Source: Planctomycetota bacterium (lineage in GTDB: Bacteria; Planctomycetota; GCA-002687715; DRQF01). Taken from it: a DNA stretch of 64,000 bases. The stretch's first letter is position 1. Each line of letters opens with the position of its first letter. The position numbers were made by a program, and so were the translations under genes. The DNA lies in the NCBI GenBank assembly GCA_020639295.1, contig JACKGY010000005.1, forward strand, positions 62,001-126,000, in the 5' to 3' direction. This document shows positions 16,494 through 25,339 of this stretch, one piece after another. The notes beneath the pieces are model-generated. The model was not told the DNA's origin and did no database searches. It saw nothing but the letters and a program-made list of their open reading frames with translations.

Positions 16494-19221
16494 CCATCGC
16501 GGTCAGGGCCCGGGCTTCGGCCCCTTCGAGACCGGACCGGAGCGCGCTGAAGCGTTCCTGCAGGGCATCGAAGGCCGCCCAATCCTCGACCAGGAACTGC
16601 AACCGTGAGAGCAGGAGGAAGCCCTGACGCCGCTGTGCCGCCCGCTCGTCGCCAGCGGCGTCGATCAGCGGAGCGAGCCGTCTCGTCACCAGCGCCACGG
16701 CGCTCGCATGCCGGTCGCGGAGCTCGGCCGCCAGGCGGTTTTCGGGGCCGAGGCTCGCCATCAGCCGGGCGTCGAGCATGCGCGCCTGGAACAGGATGAT
16801 GCCGAGGTCGTCGACGTGGCGATCGGCGAGCTGGTCGAGATCGCGCTCGGCGCCGGCGAGGTCGCCGAGCAGGACCCGCAGCCGGAATTCGAGCAGCCGG
16901 GCCTCGAGGCCACGCGGGTCGCCCTCCGGCAGGTCGCCGAGGAGCTCGAGCAGCTCGTCGCGCAGGGCCACGACGCGGGTCTGGTGTTCGTCTCCCGCGG
17001 GCAGGTTGCTCAGCCGGGTGGCCAGGCCCAGGACCATGAGTTCGGCCTGGATCAGCACGAAGCGCGCTTCGGCGCGGCCATGACGCGAGAGCCGCTTGTC
17101 GAGCGCGATGGTCGCCGAGGCCCGGGCATGATCGAGGTCACCGTCGTTGAGGGAGCGCACCGCGGCGACGAGGTCGAAGTGGCCCTGGTCGGGCCAGCGC
17201 CCGCGCGCCTCGGCGAGGAGATCCGCGAAGGATCTGGACCCGATGCCGCGGGCGGCGAGGTCGAGCTCGAGCCGGAGGACGTTGGGGTCTCGTGACCTCG
17301 CCTCGGATTCGACCAGGGCCAGCGCCTCGTCGTGGCGACCGAGGGCGATCTGGCACTGGGCGATCGCCCGGGCCACGAAGGCCGGCCGCCGGTCCGGACG
17401 GTCGAGGCCACGGTAATAGGCGAGGGCCGCCTCGTGCTCGCCGCGCTGGAAGGCGACGCGGCCGGCCAGATGGCGGGCGGCGAAGAGGCCGGGATCGCGT
17501 TCGAGCGCCCGCTCGAGTTCCTGTCGGCGGTCGTCGAGCGCGACGTCCGCGAGGGTCATGGCCAGGGCGGTGAAGCAGTGTTCGCGGGCGATCGACGGCC
17601 CGGACAGGCCGGCGGACGGCTCCGGCAGGGAGACGGCGGCACCGCCGCGATTCTCGTCGGCGAGACCACCCTCGAGCAGGAGGCGGAAGGCCCGGGCGCT
17701 GCGGCGCGAGGCCGGTCGCGCCTCGAGCCGGCTCACCAGCTCCTCCTCGCGCTCCCGGTCGTCGAGCATGTGGGCCGCGGCGGCGAGCACCTCGAGATTG
17801 CTCTCGACGTCGAGGTCGTCACCGTCGAGCAGGTCGCGAAGATGTCCGGCCTCGTACAGGTTGCCGAAGTCGATGACCAGATCCTCGATGTCCTCGGCGC
17901 GCAGGCGGCCGCGGGCGCGAGCCAGGAGCCCGGCGATCTCGGGGTCGTCGGCGAAGGGCGAGCCCAGATCGAGCGTCGCCAGCAGACGACCCTCGCCCAG
18001 GGCCGTCCTGGCCCGCTCCCGGGCGGTCGTCCGCCGGCGGTCCTGGTCCAACCGGGTCCAGAGCAGCGAGCCGATCAGGAGCGAGACCGCGATCAGGGCG
18101 ACCAGCAGCGCCGCCGTCGCGCGCGGATTGCGCGCCGCGCGCAGACCGATCCGGCCGACCACCGAGATCCGCCGCGAGCTGATCGGCTGCCCGGCGAGAT
18201 AGCGGCGCAGGTCGGCCGCCATGTTGGCGGCGGTGGTGAAGCGTCGGTCGCGGTCCTTGTCGAGCGCTCGGAGCAGGATGGTCTCGAGGTCGCGATGGCG
18301 CCGCGGCAGCCCGAGCGGCGCCGGGTCGTCGTGACCGATCCGCCGCACGACCTCGCCCGGCGACGGGGCCATGAAGGGCGCCTCCCCGCTCAGGAGTTCC
18401 CAGAGGGTGCCGCCGAGGGAGAAGAGGTCGCTGCGCGGATCGAGCCCCGACTGACCGTCGAGCTGTTCCGGCGACATGTAGACCAGCGTGCCCGGCGCCA
18501 TGTCGGAGTCGGTGAGGTCGACGCGACCCAGCGCCCAGGCGAGACCGAAGTCGAGCAGGACCGGCTGACCGTCCACGATCATGACGTTGGCGGGCTTGAC
18601 GTCGCGATGGATCACGCCGGCGACGTGGGCGTGGTGCAGCGCCTCCGCCAGGGCCACGCCGAGGCGGGCGACCTCCTCCGGCGGCAGGGGCCGCTCGATC
18701 TCGCTCAGGTTCTGCCCCTCGAGCAGGGGCATCGCGATGTAGGCCCGACCGTCCACCTCGCCGACCTCGTGGATCGGCACGATGCCGGGATGGACGAGCG
18801 CCGCGGTGACCTCCGCCTCGCGCTTGAAGCGGGCCCGGCAGCGTTCCTCGGCCGCATGCTCGGCCTTCAGGACCTTCAGGGCCACCCGCCGCGAGAGCGA
18901 ACGCTGCCGGGCCTCGTAGACCCGGCTCATGCCACCGACGCCGATCAGCCGCAGGAGCTCATAGTCGCCCAGGAGTTCGTGTCGGGCCTCCGGACCGGTG
19001 GCCGGGGCCGCGATTCCGGTCAGGAAGTCCGCGGCCCGGCTACCTTCGTCCAGGAGCGATCGGGCCATCTCGGCCAGTTCGGGATCGCCCTTGCTGAGTT
19101 CCTTCCAGTCGACGGCGTGGCCCTCGTCCACGAGCAGATAGGCCTGCTCGAGAATCAGGCGCAGCTCCTGACTGTCGAGCAGCTCGCGGTGGCGATCGCC
19201 GTTGCGGGGAAGGTCGGTCAT
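16468..19221 (-). CDS. Membrane Ser/Thr protein kinase with large C-terminal helical tail (block 1)
   Basis: 917 residues. A short N-terminal helical region (1-80) precedes a Hanks-type kinase domain (about 86-345) with all key parts: GVGGMSR glycine loop, K116 in VALKVLK, HRDVKPAN with catalytic D207, DFG 224-226, and MSPEQL. One membrane helix at about 368-388 divides it from about 530 residues of degenerate TPR-like helical repeats. With the kinase inside, the tail would lie outside the cytoplasm. It is encoded 17 bases after an exported-protein gene on the same strand, with a divergent sigma factor beyond. The paralogue at 30923-33676 has the same length and layout. Likely role: sensor kinase acting on the neighbouring sigma factor (inference). 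Confidence 0.88.
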   Translation of the reverse strand: MTDLPRNGDRHRELLDSQELRLILEQAYLLVDEGHAVDWKELSKGDPELAEMARSLLDEGSRAADFLTGIAAPATGPEARHELLGDYELLRLIGVGGMSRVYEARQRSLSRRVALKVLKAEHAAEERCRARFKREAEVTAALVHPGIVPIHEVGEVDGRAYIAMPLLEGQNLSEIERPLPPEEVARLGVALAEALHHAHVAGVIHRDVKPANVMIVDGQPVLLDFGLAWALGRVDLTDSDMAPGTLVYMSPEQLDGQSGLDPRSDLFSLGGTLWELLSGEAPFMAPSPGEVVRRIGHDDPAPLGLPRRHRDLETILLRALDKDRDRRFTTAANMAADLRRYLAGQPISSRRISVVGRIGLRAARNPRATAALLVALIAVSLLIGSLLWTRLDQDRRRTTARERARTALGEGRLLATLDLGSPFADDPEIAGLLARARGRLRAEDIEDLVIDFGNLYEAGHLRDLLDGDDLDVESNLEVLAAAAHMLDDREREEELVSRLEARPASRRSARAFRLLLEGGLADENRGGAAVSLPEPSAGLSGPSIAREHCFTALAMTLADVALDDRRQELERALERDPGLFAARHLAGRVAFQRGEHEAALAYYRGLDRPDRRPAFVARAIAQCQIALGRHDEALALVESEARSRDPNVLRLELDLAARGIGSRSFADLLAEARGRWPDQGHFDLVAAVRSLNDGDLDHARASATIALDKRLSRHGRAEARFVLIQAELMVLGLATRLSNLPAGDEHQTRVVALRDELLELLGDLPEGDPRGLEARLLEFRLRVLLGDLAGAERDLDQLADRHVDDLGIILFQARMLDARLMASLGPENRLAAELRDRHASAVALVTRRLAPLIDAAGDERAAQRRQGFLLLSRLQFLVEDWAAFDALQERFSALRSGLEGAEARALTAMVNRAAKLR

Positions 19222-19238
19222 GGCGCCGTCATTCCGAT

Positions 19239-20423
19239 TCAGAGACCGTAGGCCACCCAGTCGAGCGGCGAGGGTCCGAAGACGACGACGTCACCGGGGA
19301 TCGTCGTGGCGATACGGGTCAAGGTCACCGGCGCCAGGGGATCGAGTGCCGACTTCGGGCAGGGCAAGCCGCAGCAGTAGACGCCCAGCCAGGGCATGCT
19401 GGCGATGACCGGGTAGACCGGCTGATGGATCGGCCCGCCCGCGAGGGGCGTGAACACGGCGGTGTCGACCTGGAGGGAGTTGCCGGCGTAGAAGATCACC
19501 GCGTCGGTGGGATTCGGGCCGGTGAGGATGACGCCGGGCGCACTCGACTCGACGTTGCCGCCGGGACCGACGTCGGGCGCGGAAAGCGGCAGGCTGATGG
19601 TCACCGGCGGCGAGAAGTCGATCATCCAGTCGTCGTCGCCCGTCTCCGGCACGTGCGGCAGCTCGTCGAAGCCGGGCAGGATGAAGGGGTCGTACCAGGG
19701 CTCCGGCTTGCGGAGGACGATCGCCTGGACGACCAGCTCGAGGCCACCGCCGGGCACCTCGAGCAGATCGGCGTAGGCCGGACTCGCGAGGAAGGCGTTG
19801 ACCAGGTTCACGTCCACGGCCTGGGCCTCCATGGCCATCTCGGCGACGCGCTGCATGTTGAGGAAGATGAGGCCCGAGTCGTCGAACTGGAAGGTCTTCG
19901 CCCAGAGCTTGGTGCCGAGGCCGCCGTCCCAATGGTCGACGTTGTGACGCCAGTAGGCCTTGCCGTCGCCTTCCGCCGGGACGGCGATGCCCATCTGCCG
20001 GAGCATGTCCGGAACCAGGAAGGAGAGGTCGAGCGTCGCCTGGGTCGGCACCGGGCTGGCGAGCACGGACATGCTGCCCAGGGCGCTCGCGGCCTCACTG
20101 CCGAGCATCGCCTGCACGGGACTGGACACGATGGTGGAGGCCGGGAAGCCCGCGAGCTGCGCGGTCGGCGTGATCAGCCAGCTCGGCAGGCCAGCCACGG
20201 TCGCGGTGGCGCGGATGCGAGTGGCCAGCAGGACCCAGGCGCCGCCGAGATCCTCGTTCTGGTCGACGACGCGGATGCTGGCGTGATTGTTCACCGGGGC
20301 CTCGTACCAGCTGAGCTGCCCCAGGGAGTCGAGATGGCCGAACTGGAGTTCGATCTGGGCCGTGGCGGGAAGCGTCGCGAGGGCGACGACGAGGACGTAG
20401 AGAAGTGGGGTGTAGCGTGTCAT
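19239..20423 (-). CDS. Exported protein of unknown function, about 390-residue family (block 1)
   Basis: 394 residues with a signal peptide ending near TATAQ. I do not recognise a known domain. Recognisable landmarks shared with the gene at 33702-34874 are the mature N-terminus (IELQFG versus IEIQFG), a GAWVLLATRI / GAWVVLLTRI strand, IPSWL-like (LPSWLI) and KPEPWYDPFILPGFDELP / KPAPFDEGMELPGFEGLP tracts. Both also have an acidic ETGDDDW/DEDDDAF stretch before a beta-rich C-terminal half with paired Cys. The start at 20423 was preferred because AGG lies 7 bases upstream; ATG 20429 is possible. The gene is upstream of and probably co-transcribed with the kinase, suggesting an extracytoplasmic partner or ligand. 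Confidence 0.75.
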   Translation of the reverse strand: MTRYTPLLYVLVVALATLPATAQIELQFGHLDSLGQLSWYEAPVNNHASIRVVDQNEDLGGAWVLLATRIRATATVAGLPSWLITPTAQLAGFPASTIVSSPVQAMLGSEAASALGSMSVLASPVPTQATLDLSFLVPDMLRQMGIAVPAEGDGKAYWRHNVDHWDGGLGTKLWAKTFQFDDSGLIFLNMQRVAEMAMEAQAVDVNLVNAFLASPAYADLLEVPGGGLELVVQAIVLRKPEPWYDPFILPGFDELPHVPETGDDDWMIDFSPPVTISLPLSAPDVGPGGNVESSAPGVILTGPNPTDAVIFYAGNSLQVDTAVFTPLAGGPIHQPVYPVIASMPWLGVYCCGLPCPKSALDPLAPVTLTRIATTIPGDVVVFGPSPLDWVAYGL

Positions 20424-20493
20424 GGTCATACCTGGATCGACGAGGATGGGCTCGGTTCGAGCCACGATGCCCTCTCGGGATCGGGAATTGCTC

Positions 20494-20520
20494 TTGCGCA
20501 ACGGGGATTTGGGCTAAATT
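20494..20520 (+). promoter_or_regulatory. Possible promoter of block-1 sigma factor gene
   Basis: In the divergent gap, TTGCGC (20494-20499) and TAAATT (20515-20520) are spaced 15 bases in a locally AT-rich patch. The sigma-factor ATG is 59 bases downstream. The match is only partial, and the spacing is short for sigma-70. Confidence 0.3.
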
Positions 20521-20578
20521 GACGACCGTGTTTCCACGTAGGGTTCCGCGGCGGGACATTAGAGCGCCCCAAGAGACC

Positions 20579-21163
20579 ATGGATCAAGACGAAAACGTCC
20601 AGCAGGAAATCCTCGAGCGCGCCCGCGCCGGCCAGCGGGAAGCGCTCGAGGCGGTCTTCGCCGATTGCCTCGACTTCGTCCGCGACAAGGTGCGACAACT
20701 CGCCCCGAACCAGGCGCGCGATCGGCACTCCGATCTCGTCCAGAGCGCGATCCTGCAGGCCATCAACGACTTCAAGAGCTTTCGCGGCTCCTCGCGGCTG
20801 TCGTTCCTGGCCTGGCTCGGCACGGTGGTGCGCAACACGATGCTGCGCAAGAAGCGTTACTGGGGCGCCGGCAAGCGGGCGGCCGCGACCAGCGACTCGG
20901 ACGTCAACCTGCTCAGCGCCACCACGAGGACCCCGAGCAACGAGGCGATCAGGGTGGAGTATCTGGTGACCCTGGCGAGCGCGCTCCAGACCCTGGAGCC
21001 GGCGGATCGCGACCTGATCGAGATGCGGGTCCTCAACGAGCTGCCCTACCAGGAGATCGCCGAGCTCACCGGCAAGAGCGAGGCCGCCGCGCGCATGGCC
21101 GTATCGCGGGCCCGCGCCTCGCTCTCGCTCGCCCTCGGAAGACTCCAGGCCCCGGATGCCTGA
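20579..21163 (+). CDS. ECF-type RNA polymerase sigma factor (block 1)
   Basis: 194 residues. Sigma region 2 is seen at about 18-90 (DLVQSAILQAIN, then FLAWLGTVVRNTMLRKKRY). Region 4 is at about 130-190 (LEPADRDLIEMRVLNELPYQEIAELTGKSEAAARMAVSRARASL). It lacks sigma regions 1 and 3, so it is ECF size. No anti-sigma gene is adjacent; instead it is divergent from the exported-protein/kinase pair. By established knowledge, ECF factors of this kind occur next to Ser/Thr kinases and can be activated by phosphorylation. The ATG at 20579 is preceded only by a weak AAGAGA. It is paralogous to 35027-35632. Confidence 0.88.
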   Translation: MDQDENVQQEILERARAGQREALEAVFADCLDFVRDKVRQLAPNQARDRHSDLVQSAILQAINDFKSFRGSSRLSFLAWLGTVVRNTMLRKKRYWGAGKRAAATSDSDVNLLSATTRTPSNEAIRVEYLVTLASALQTLEPADRDLIEMRVLNELPYQEIAELTGKSEAAARMAVSRARASLSLALGRLQAPDA

Positions 21164-21223
21164 CGGCGCCGGCCGGAACGCGAACTGACCACGCCATCCG
21201 GCTCGGCGCCGACGACGCGCCCG

Positions 21224-21251
21224 ATCAGTAGCCGATGATGAGGTCGACGGC
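21224..21251 (-). pseudogene. Relic of an FG-GAP gene 3' end
   Basis: On the minus strand this reads GAVDLIIGY followed by TGA, with an in-frame stop two codons upstream of the first of these residues. The real FG-GAP genes at 21616 and 23475 end NAVDYTIGY-stop. The nucleotide stretch starting GATCAGTAGCCGATG matches theirs for 15 bases and for about 25 of 30 overall. It looks like the remnant of a third tandem copy. Chance or local conversion cannot be excluded. Confidence 0.4.
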
Positions 21252-21341
21252 GCCCACTCATCCGACATGTTCGGGACCGGAGGAGAGCGGCATCGGCCGA
21301 ACGGCACGACCGGCGCGCCCAGGTCGGCCGAAAGGAAAAGA

Positions 21342-21367
21342 GGTCGCGAACCAGGTGGTCCGCGACC
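21342..21367 (-). terminator. Hairpin, minus-strand terminator candidate
   Basis: GGTCGCGAACCA pairs with TGGTCCGCGACC (one mismatch, 2-base centre). On the minus strand it is followed by the T-rich CTTTTCCTTT. It could also stop the sigma-factor transcript from the other side. Confidence 0.45.
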
Positions 21368-21566
21368 CGGGGCTTCCTCTCCGTTGCGTTCCGTCTCCGG
21401 GACCGGGCCCGGAGCGGACACCTGCCGGCGCCCTCCCCTGCCCTGCCGTCTCGGCATGGCCGGCCCCTGCCGGGGCGGCCAACAGGCTCAAAGGGATCGA
21501 ACGGAGCGCCCCGCAACGAAGAAAATCCGCGCCGAGAAGATTCCGGTCCGAAACGCGCGGCGAACG

Positions 21567-21594
21567 GGGCCGCGGCCATGAAGCGCCGCGGCCC
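21567..21594 (-). terminator. Hairpin after FG-GAP gene 1
   Basis: A 10-bp perfect stem GGGCCGCGGC/GCCGCGGCCC with an 8-base loop lies 22 bases after the stop at 21616. It has no T-run. Confidence 0.5.
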
Positions 21595-21615
21595 ACGAGG
21601 CGTCCGGATCGAGGA

Positions 21616-23196
21616 TCAGTAGCCGATGGTGTAGTCCACCGCGTTGGTGAACTCGAAGCCGACCGGCCCCAGCGCGTAGGCCTGGGCGGTGAAGGTCATG
21701 CCGATGAGCCAGGGATTCGCGGGGATCGGGTAGGCGACCGGCGCCACGAAGCCCGCGGTGATGTTCTGGGAGTAGAGAGGATTGAGCCAGCTGAAGAAGT
21801 TCGGCGCCAGCACGAGGAAGCCGGGATTCGGCGTGCCGGTCACCACCTGACCCGCGCTGCCGACCTGGCTGAAGCTCTGGATCAGGGTGAAGGCGGAGTT
21901 GCCGACGGTGGGCAGGCCGCTCCAGCTCAGCTTGGGAACCATGACCAGCGGCGGCGCCATGGCGCCGAAGCCGCGATTCGCGACCGAGGCCTTGGGGCCA
22001 CCGACGTAGAGCAGGACCGAGGCGTCGGTGCCGAGGGTGCCGCCGACGATGTAGTCGTCCCAGCCGTTGCCGCTGACGTCACCGGCATTCTCGACGTAGG
22101 TGATCGCCGGCTGGCCCCGGAAGGCGGGCGTGAAGCTGAAGTCGATCGCGCCGGCGGCCGAGACCTTGTGGAAGTCGTAGGACGGGGCGCCGATCTCGGC
22201 GGTGATGAAGTCGATCCCGCCCCCCGGGACCGCCACGGGGGCGACCGAGAAGCCGAAGTAGCTGCCGGCCGCAGCGGTGACCACGGAGACCTGATTCACC
22301 GAGGGCTGGATGAGGTCGAGCTTCCAGATCTCGACGCTGGCGGCGGTGTAGGCTCCGATCGCCACCATGTGCGTGCCACCGCCGGCACCGAGATGACAGA
22401 CGTCGGAACCGAAGCCGCTGCCACTCGTCCCGACGATCGAGGTGAGGAGGCTGCCGACCGACGCCGGCCGACCGTCGTAGAGGTAGACGGTGTCGACCGA
22501 GAAGTCGCCGATCGCGAAGTCGTCGTAGCCGTCGCCGTTGGCGTCGTAGACGGCCAGGTCTCGGCCCCAGGGATTGGGCGAGGTCGCGATGGCCGAGCGG
22601 CCGAGGTTGGCGCCGCTGACGCCGTCGACGACGTTGACGTAGCCGGTCTCGAAGACCAGAAGATCGGCGATGCCGTCGCCGGTGACGTCGGCGATCGACT
22701 CGATGGCCCGGCCGAAGGATGCCGATCCGGCGACGCCGAAGAAGGTCGCCTGGATGCCGAGGTTCGTCGGATCGACGATGTCGATCCGGCCGGCGCCGCC
22801 GCTGCTGCCGACCGCGAACTCGGCGATGCCGTCGTTGTTGAAGTCGCTCACCCGCGCCAGGGCGATGCCGAGTTCCTGGTTGGTCGATCCGTAGAGGCTG
22901 CCGAGGTAGGCAGCGGGCACGCCGGCGCCGTCGAAGAGGTGCACGGCGCCGAGGCCGAGCAGGCTCGGCACGTTGCGGTCACCGGTGTAGCCGAAGTCGG
23001 AAACGGCGAAGTCGATGGTGCCGTTGCCGTTGAGATCGCCGAGCGCCAGCGTCTGCAGACCGAAGAGGGCGCCTTCGCCGTTCGGGAAGGTCGCGGTGGC
23101 GTCGACCTGGTCGAAGCGGGCGCCCGCCGGTTGAGCCTGGGCGAATCCGACCATCACCAGGAGCGCGATGATCGCGAGGGGGAACGTGCGTGTCAT
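21616..23196 (-). CDS. Exported FG-GAP beta-propeller protein (block 1, first)
   Basis: 526 residues with a signal peptide (1-21, FAQAQ junction). The body holds about seven FG-GAP/VCBS-type repeats, each with a calcium-binding-like Asp loop: DLNGNGTIDFAV, DFNNDGIAEFAV, DVTGDGIADLLV, DANGDGYDDFAI and DVSGNGWDDYIV. This predicts an extracellular seven-bladed propeller like the integrin alpha head. The last 100 residues form a separate beta-rich domain ending in TIGY that is nearly identical in the next gene. The function is unknown; such proteins mediate adhesion or matrix contacts in other systems. The gene is separated from its tandem paralogue by 278 bases containing a hairpin. Confidence 0.85.
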   Translation of the reverse strand: MTRTFPLAIIALLVMVGFAQAQPAGARFDQVDATATFPNGEGALFGLQTLALGDLNGNGTIDFAVSDFGYTGDRNVPSLLGLGAVHLFDGAGVPAAYLGSLYGSTNQELGIALARVSDFNNDGIAEFAVGSSGGAGRIDIVDPTNLGIQATFFGVAGSASFGRAIESIADVTGDGIADLLVFETGYVNVVDGVSGANLGRSAIATSPNPWGRDLAVYDANGDGYDDFAIGDFSVDTVYLYDGRPASVGSLLTSIVGTSGSGFGSDVCHLGAGGGTHMVAIGAYTAASVEIWKLDLIQPSVNQVSVVTAAAGSYFGFSVAPVAVPGGGIDFITAEIGAPSYDFHKVSAAGAIDFSFTPAFRGQPAITYVENAGDVSGNGWDDYIVGGTLGTDASVLLYVGGPKASVANRGFGAMAPPLVMVPKLSWSGLPTVGNSAFTLIQSFSQVGSAGQVVTGTPNPGFLVLAPNFFSWLNPLYSQNITAGFVAPVAYPIPANPWLIGMTFTAQAYALGPVGFEFTNAVDYTIGY

Positions 23197-23427
23197 GGTC
23201 TTCTTCTCGTCCTTGTTGGGAGCACGCGGGGCAGCACCGGATCAGGGGCCGCGGTCCGAGAGGCGCAACCGGGATTCCGGTTCTCGGCTAAGGACTTGCG
23301 TCCTAGGCCGACGTCGTTGCCCGCGGAGAACCGGTTCGAGTCGATCACGCCCCCTCATCCGCGTCGTTCGGCCGGGAGACGAACCGACCTCGAACGTTGC
23401 GACGTCGCCGAACCCGCGCGCCAGGGA

Positions 23428-23456
23428 GCGGAGCCACGCTCAGGCCGTGGCTCCGC
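23428..23456 (-). terminator. Hairpin after FG-GAP gene 2
   Basis: An 11-bp perfect stem GCGGAGCCACG/CGTGGCTCCGC with a 7-base loop lies 18 bases past the stop codon of the gene at 23475-25103. No T-run follows. Confidence 0.55.
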
Positions 23457-23474
23457 GGGTCATCGCGTCGAGGA

Positions 23475-25103
23475 TCAGTAGCCGATGGTGTAGTCCACCG
23501 CGTTGGTGAACTCGAAGCCGACCGGCCCCAGCACGAAGGCCTGGGCGGTGAAGGTCATGCCGATGAGCAAGGGATTCGCGGGAATCGGGTAGGCGACCGG
23601 CGCCCCGAGGCTCGTGGTGATGGCCTGGGAGTAGAGAGGATTGAGCCAGCTGTAGAAATTCGGCGCCAGCACCAGGAAGCCGGGGTTCGGCGTGCCGGTC
23701 ACCACCTGACCGGTGATGCCGACCTGACTGAAGCTCGGGACCAGGGAGAAGGCGGAGTTGCCGACGCTGGGTCGGCCGATCCAGCCCAGCGTGGGAACCA
23801 TGACCAGCGGCGAGGCCATGGCACCGAAGCCACGGCTCAGGGCCGAGGCCCTGGGGCCACCGACGTAGAGCAGGACCGAACGCAGGACCGCCGGAGGGGG
23901 CAGGGTCGGGTCGCCGGTGTCCTGGCCCAGCACGCTGGCGACGAGGTAGTCGTCGTAGCCGTTGCCGCTGACGTCGCCGGCGCTCTCGACGACGGGGTAG
24001 ACCGTGGCGGTGCGCGGCTCGAACTGCAGCTGGATGTCGAAGTCGACGGCGCCGGCCGAGTCGATGTTGACGAAGTCTGGCGCGGAGCGGTCGATCGTCG
24101 GGGTGATCACGTTCATCGTCCCGTTCGGCTTCGCCACCGCCGCCACGGAGCGACCGAAGCCGCTGGTGGCCGCCCCGGAGACGGTCGCGACCCGCCCGAA
24201 GACGGGGCCACGGTGATCGAGGTTCCAGATCTCGAGGCTGTCGCTCAGCGACGCGCCGATCGCGACCCGGTGGACGCCGCCGACCTCGCCGAGGTAGCAG
24301 ACGTCAGAACCGAAGTTGCTGCCCGCGGCGCCGGACGCGATCAGGAGCAGGGCGCAGAAGGCGGTCGGGCTGCCGCTGTAGACCCGGACGATGTGGTTGG
24401 TGAGATCGCCGATCGCGAAGTCGTCGTAGCCGTCGCCGTTGGCGTCGTAGATGGCGATCGAACGCCCGAGGGTGACGATGTTGCCCTGGATCGAGGCGCT
24501 GGCGAGGATGCTGCCGGTGACGCCATCGAGGACGATCGCGTGGCTGTCGTCGAAGACGAGCAGGTCGTCGCTCTCGTCGTCATCGAAGCTGGCGATGGTC
24601 TCGATCGCGAGGCCGAAGTGGGTCGAGCCGGAGAGGCCGGTGTAGGTGGCCGTCAGGTTCATGGTGGAGAGATCGTAGATCTCGACCTTGCCGGCGCCAG
24701 TGGTACTGCCGATGGCGAGATCCGGGGCACCGTCGCTGTCGATGTCGCCGACGGCTTCGAGCGCCGTGCCCAGCGACTGGCTCATGGTGGTCCCGAAGAT
24801 CGAGGCGATCGGCGGCGCCTGGAAGCCCGTGCCCTCGAAGAAGTGCACCGCCCCGATGGACGACAGGGCCGGGATGGCGGGGTCGCCGGAGTATCCGCTG
24901 TCGGAGATCGCGAAGTCGATGGTTCCGTTGCCGTTGATGTCGCCGACCGGCACGATCTGCTGCCCGAAGGTATCTCCGGCCTTGCCGTTCGGATAGGTCG
25001 TGGTGGCGTTCACCTCGTCGAATCGCGATAGCGGCGCCTGCGCCGAGGCGATGGCCGCGAGGGCCAGGACGGCCACGAGCGCGAGGGGGAATTGACGTGT
25101 CAT
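23475..25103 (-). CDS. Exported FG-GAP beta-propeller protein (block 1, second)
   Basis: 542 residues with a signal peptide (1-22, IASAQ junction). It has the same architecture as the preceding paralogue: Asp-loop repeats DINGNGTIDFAI, DIDSDGAPDLAI, DDDESDDLLV, DANGDGYDDFAI and DVSGNGYDDYLV, then the shared C-terminal domain with SQVGITGQVVTGTPNPGFL and a TIGY end. The two C-terminal domains are so close, also at the DNA level, that they reflect recent tandem duplication or gene conversion, while the propellers have diverged. The start at 25103 fits the signal peptide; an ATG six codons upstream is equally possible. It is probably surface-exposed; function unknown. Confidence 0.85.
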   Translation of the reverse strand: MTRQFPLALVAVLALAAIASAQAPLSRFDEVNATTTYPNGKAGDTFGQQIVPVGDINGNGTIDFAISDSGYSGDPAIPALSSIGAVHFFEGTGFQAPPIASIFGTTMSQSLGTALEAVGDIDSDGAPDLAIGSTTGAGKVEIYDLSTMNLTATYTGLSGSTHFGLAIETIASFDDDESDDLLVFDDSHAIVLDGVTGSILASASIQGNIVTLGRSIAIYDANGDGYDDFAIGDLTNHIVRVYSGSPTAFCALLLIASGAAGSNFGSDVCYLGEVGGVHRVAIGASLSDSLEIWNLDHRGPVFGRVATVSGAATSGFGRSVAAVAKPNGTMNVITPTIDRSAPDFVNIDSAGAVDFDIQLQFEPRTATVYPVVESAGDVSGNGYDDYLVASVLGQDTGDPTLPPPAVLRSVLLYVGGPRASALSRGFGAMASPLVMVPTLGWIGRPSVGNSAFSLVPSFSQVGITGQVVTGTPNPGFLVLAPNFYSWLNPLYSQAITTSLGAPVAYPIPANPLLIGMTFTAQAFVLGPVGFEFTNAVDYTIGY

Positions 25104-25339
25104 CTGTCTCTTCTCTTCCATGTCGGGAGCACGCGGGGCGACACCGGAAGAGGAGCGTCGAGCCCGCCGGCGCAACGAGCTTTCTCGAACTCGCGGATCG
25201 TTCACGATCACGACCTCGAGGACCGGGACGACGCCGGTCCGGCGTCGTCTCGCGCTCGCCGCCGACGCCCGCGCCGACCCGGAACTCCGGTACGCTGGGA
25301 GCCCTTGATCGAACTCCGCAACGGAATCCGCGCCGCCGT

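Larger units (their letters stand above)
21164..21615. other. Non-coding gap with hairpins and a gene relic
   Basis: 452 bases between the sigma factor and the first FG-GAP gene hold no supported gene. Seen: a short relic resembling an FG-GAP gene 3' end (21224-21251) and hairpins at 21342-21367 and 21567-21594. The remainder shows no clear signal. Confidence 0.6.
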
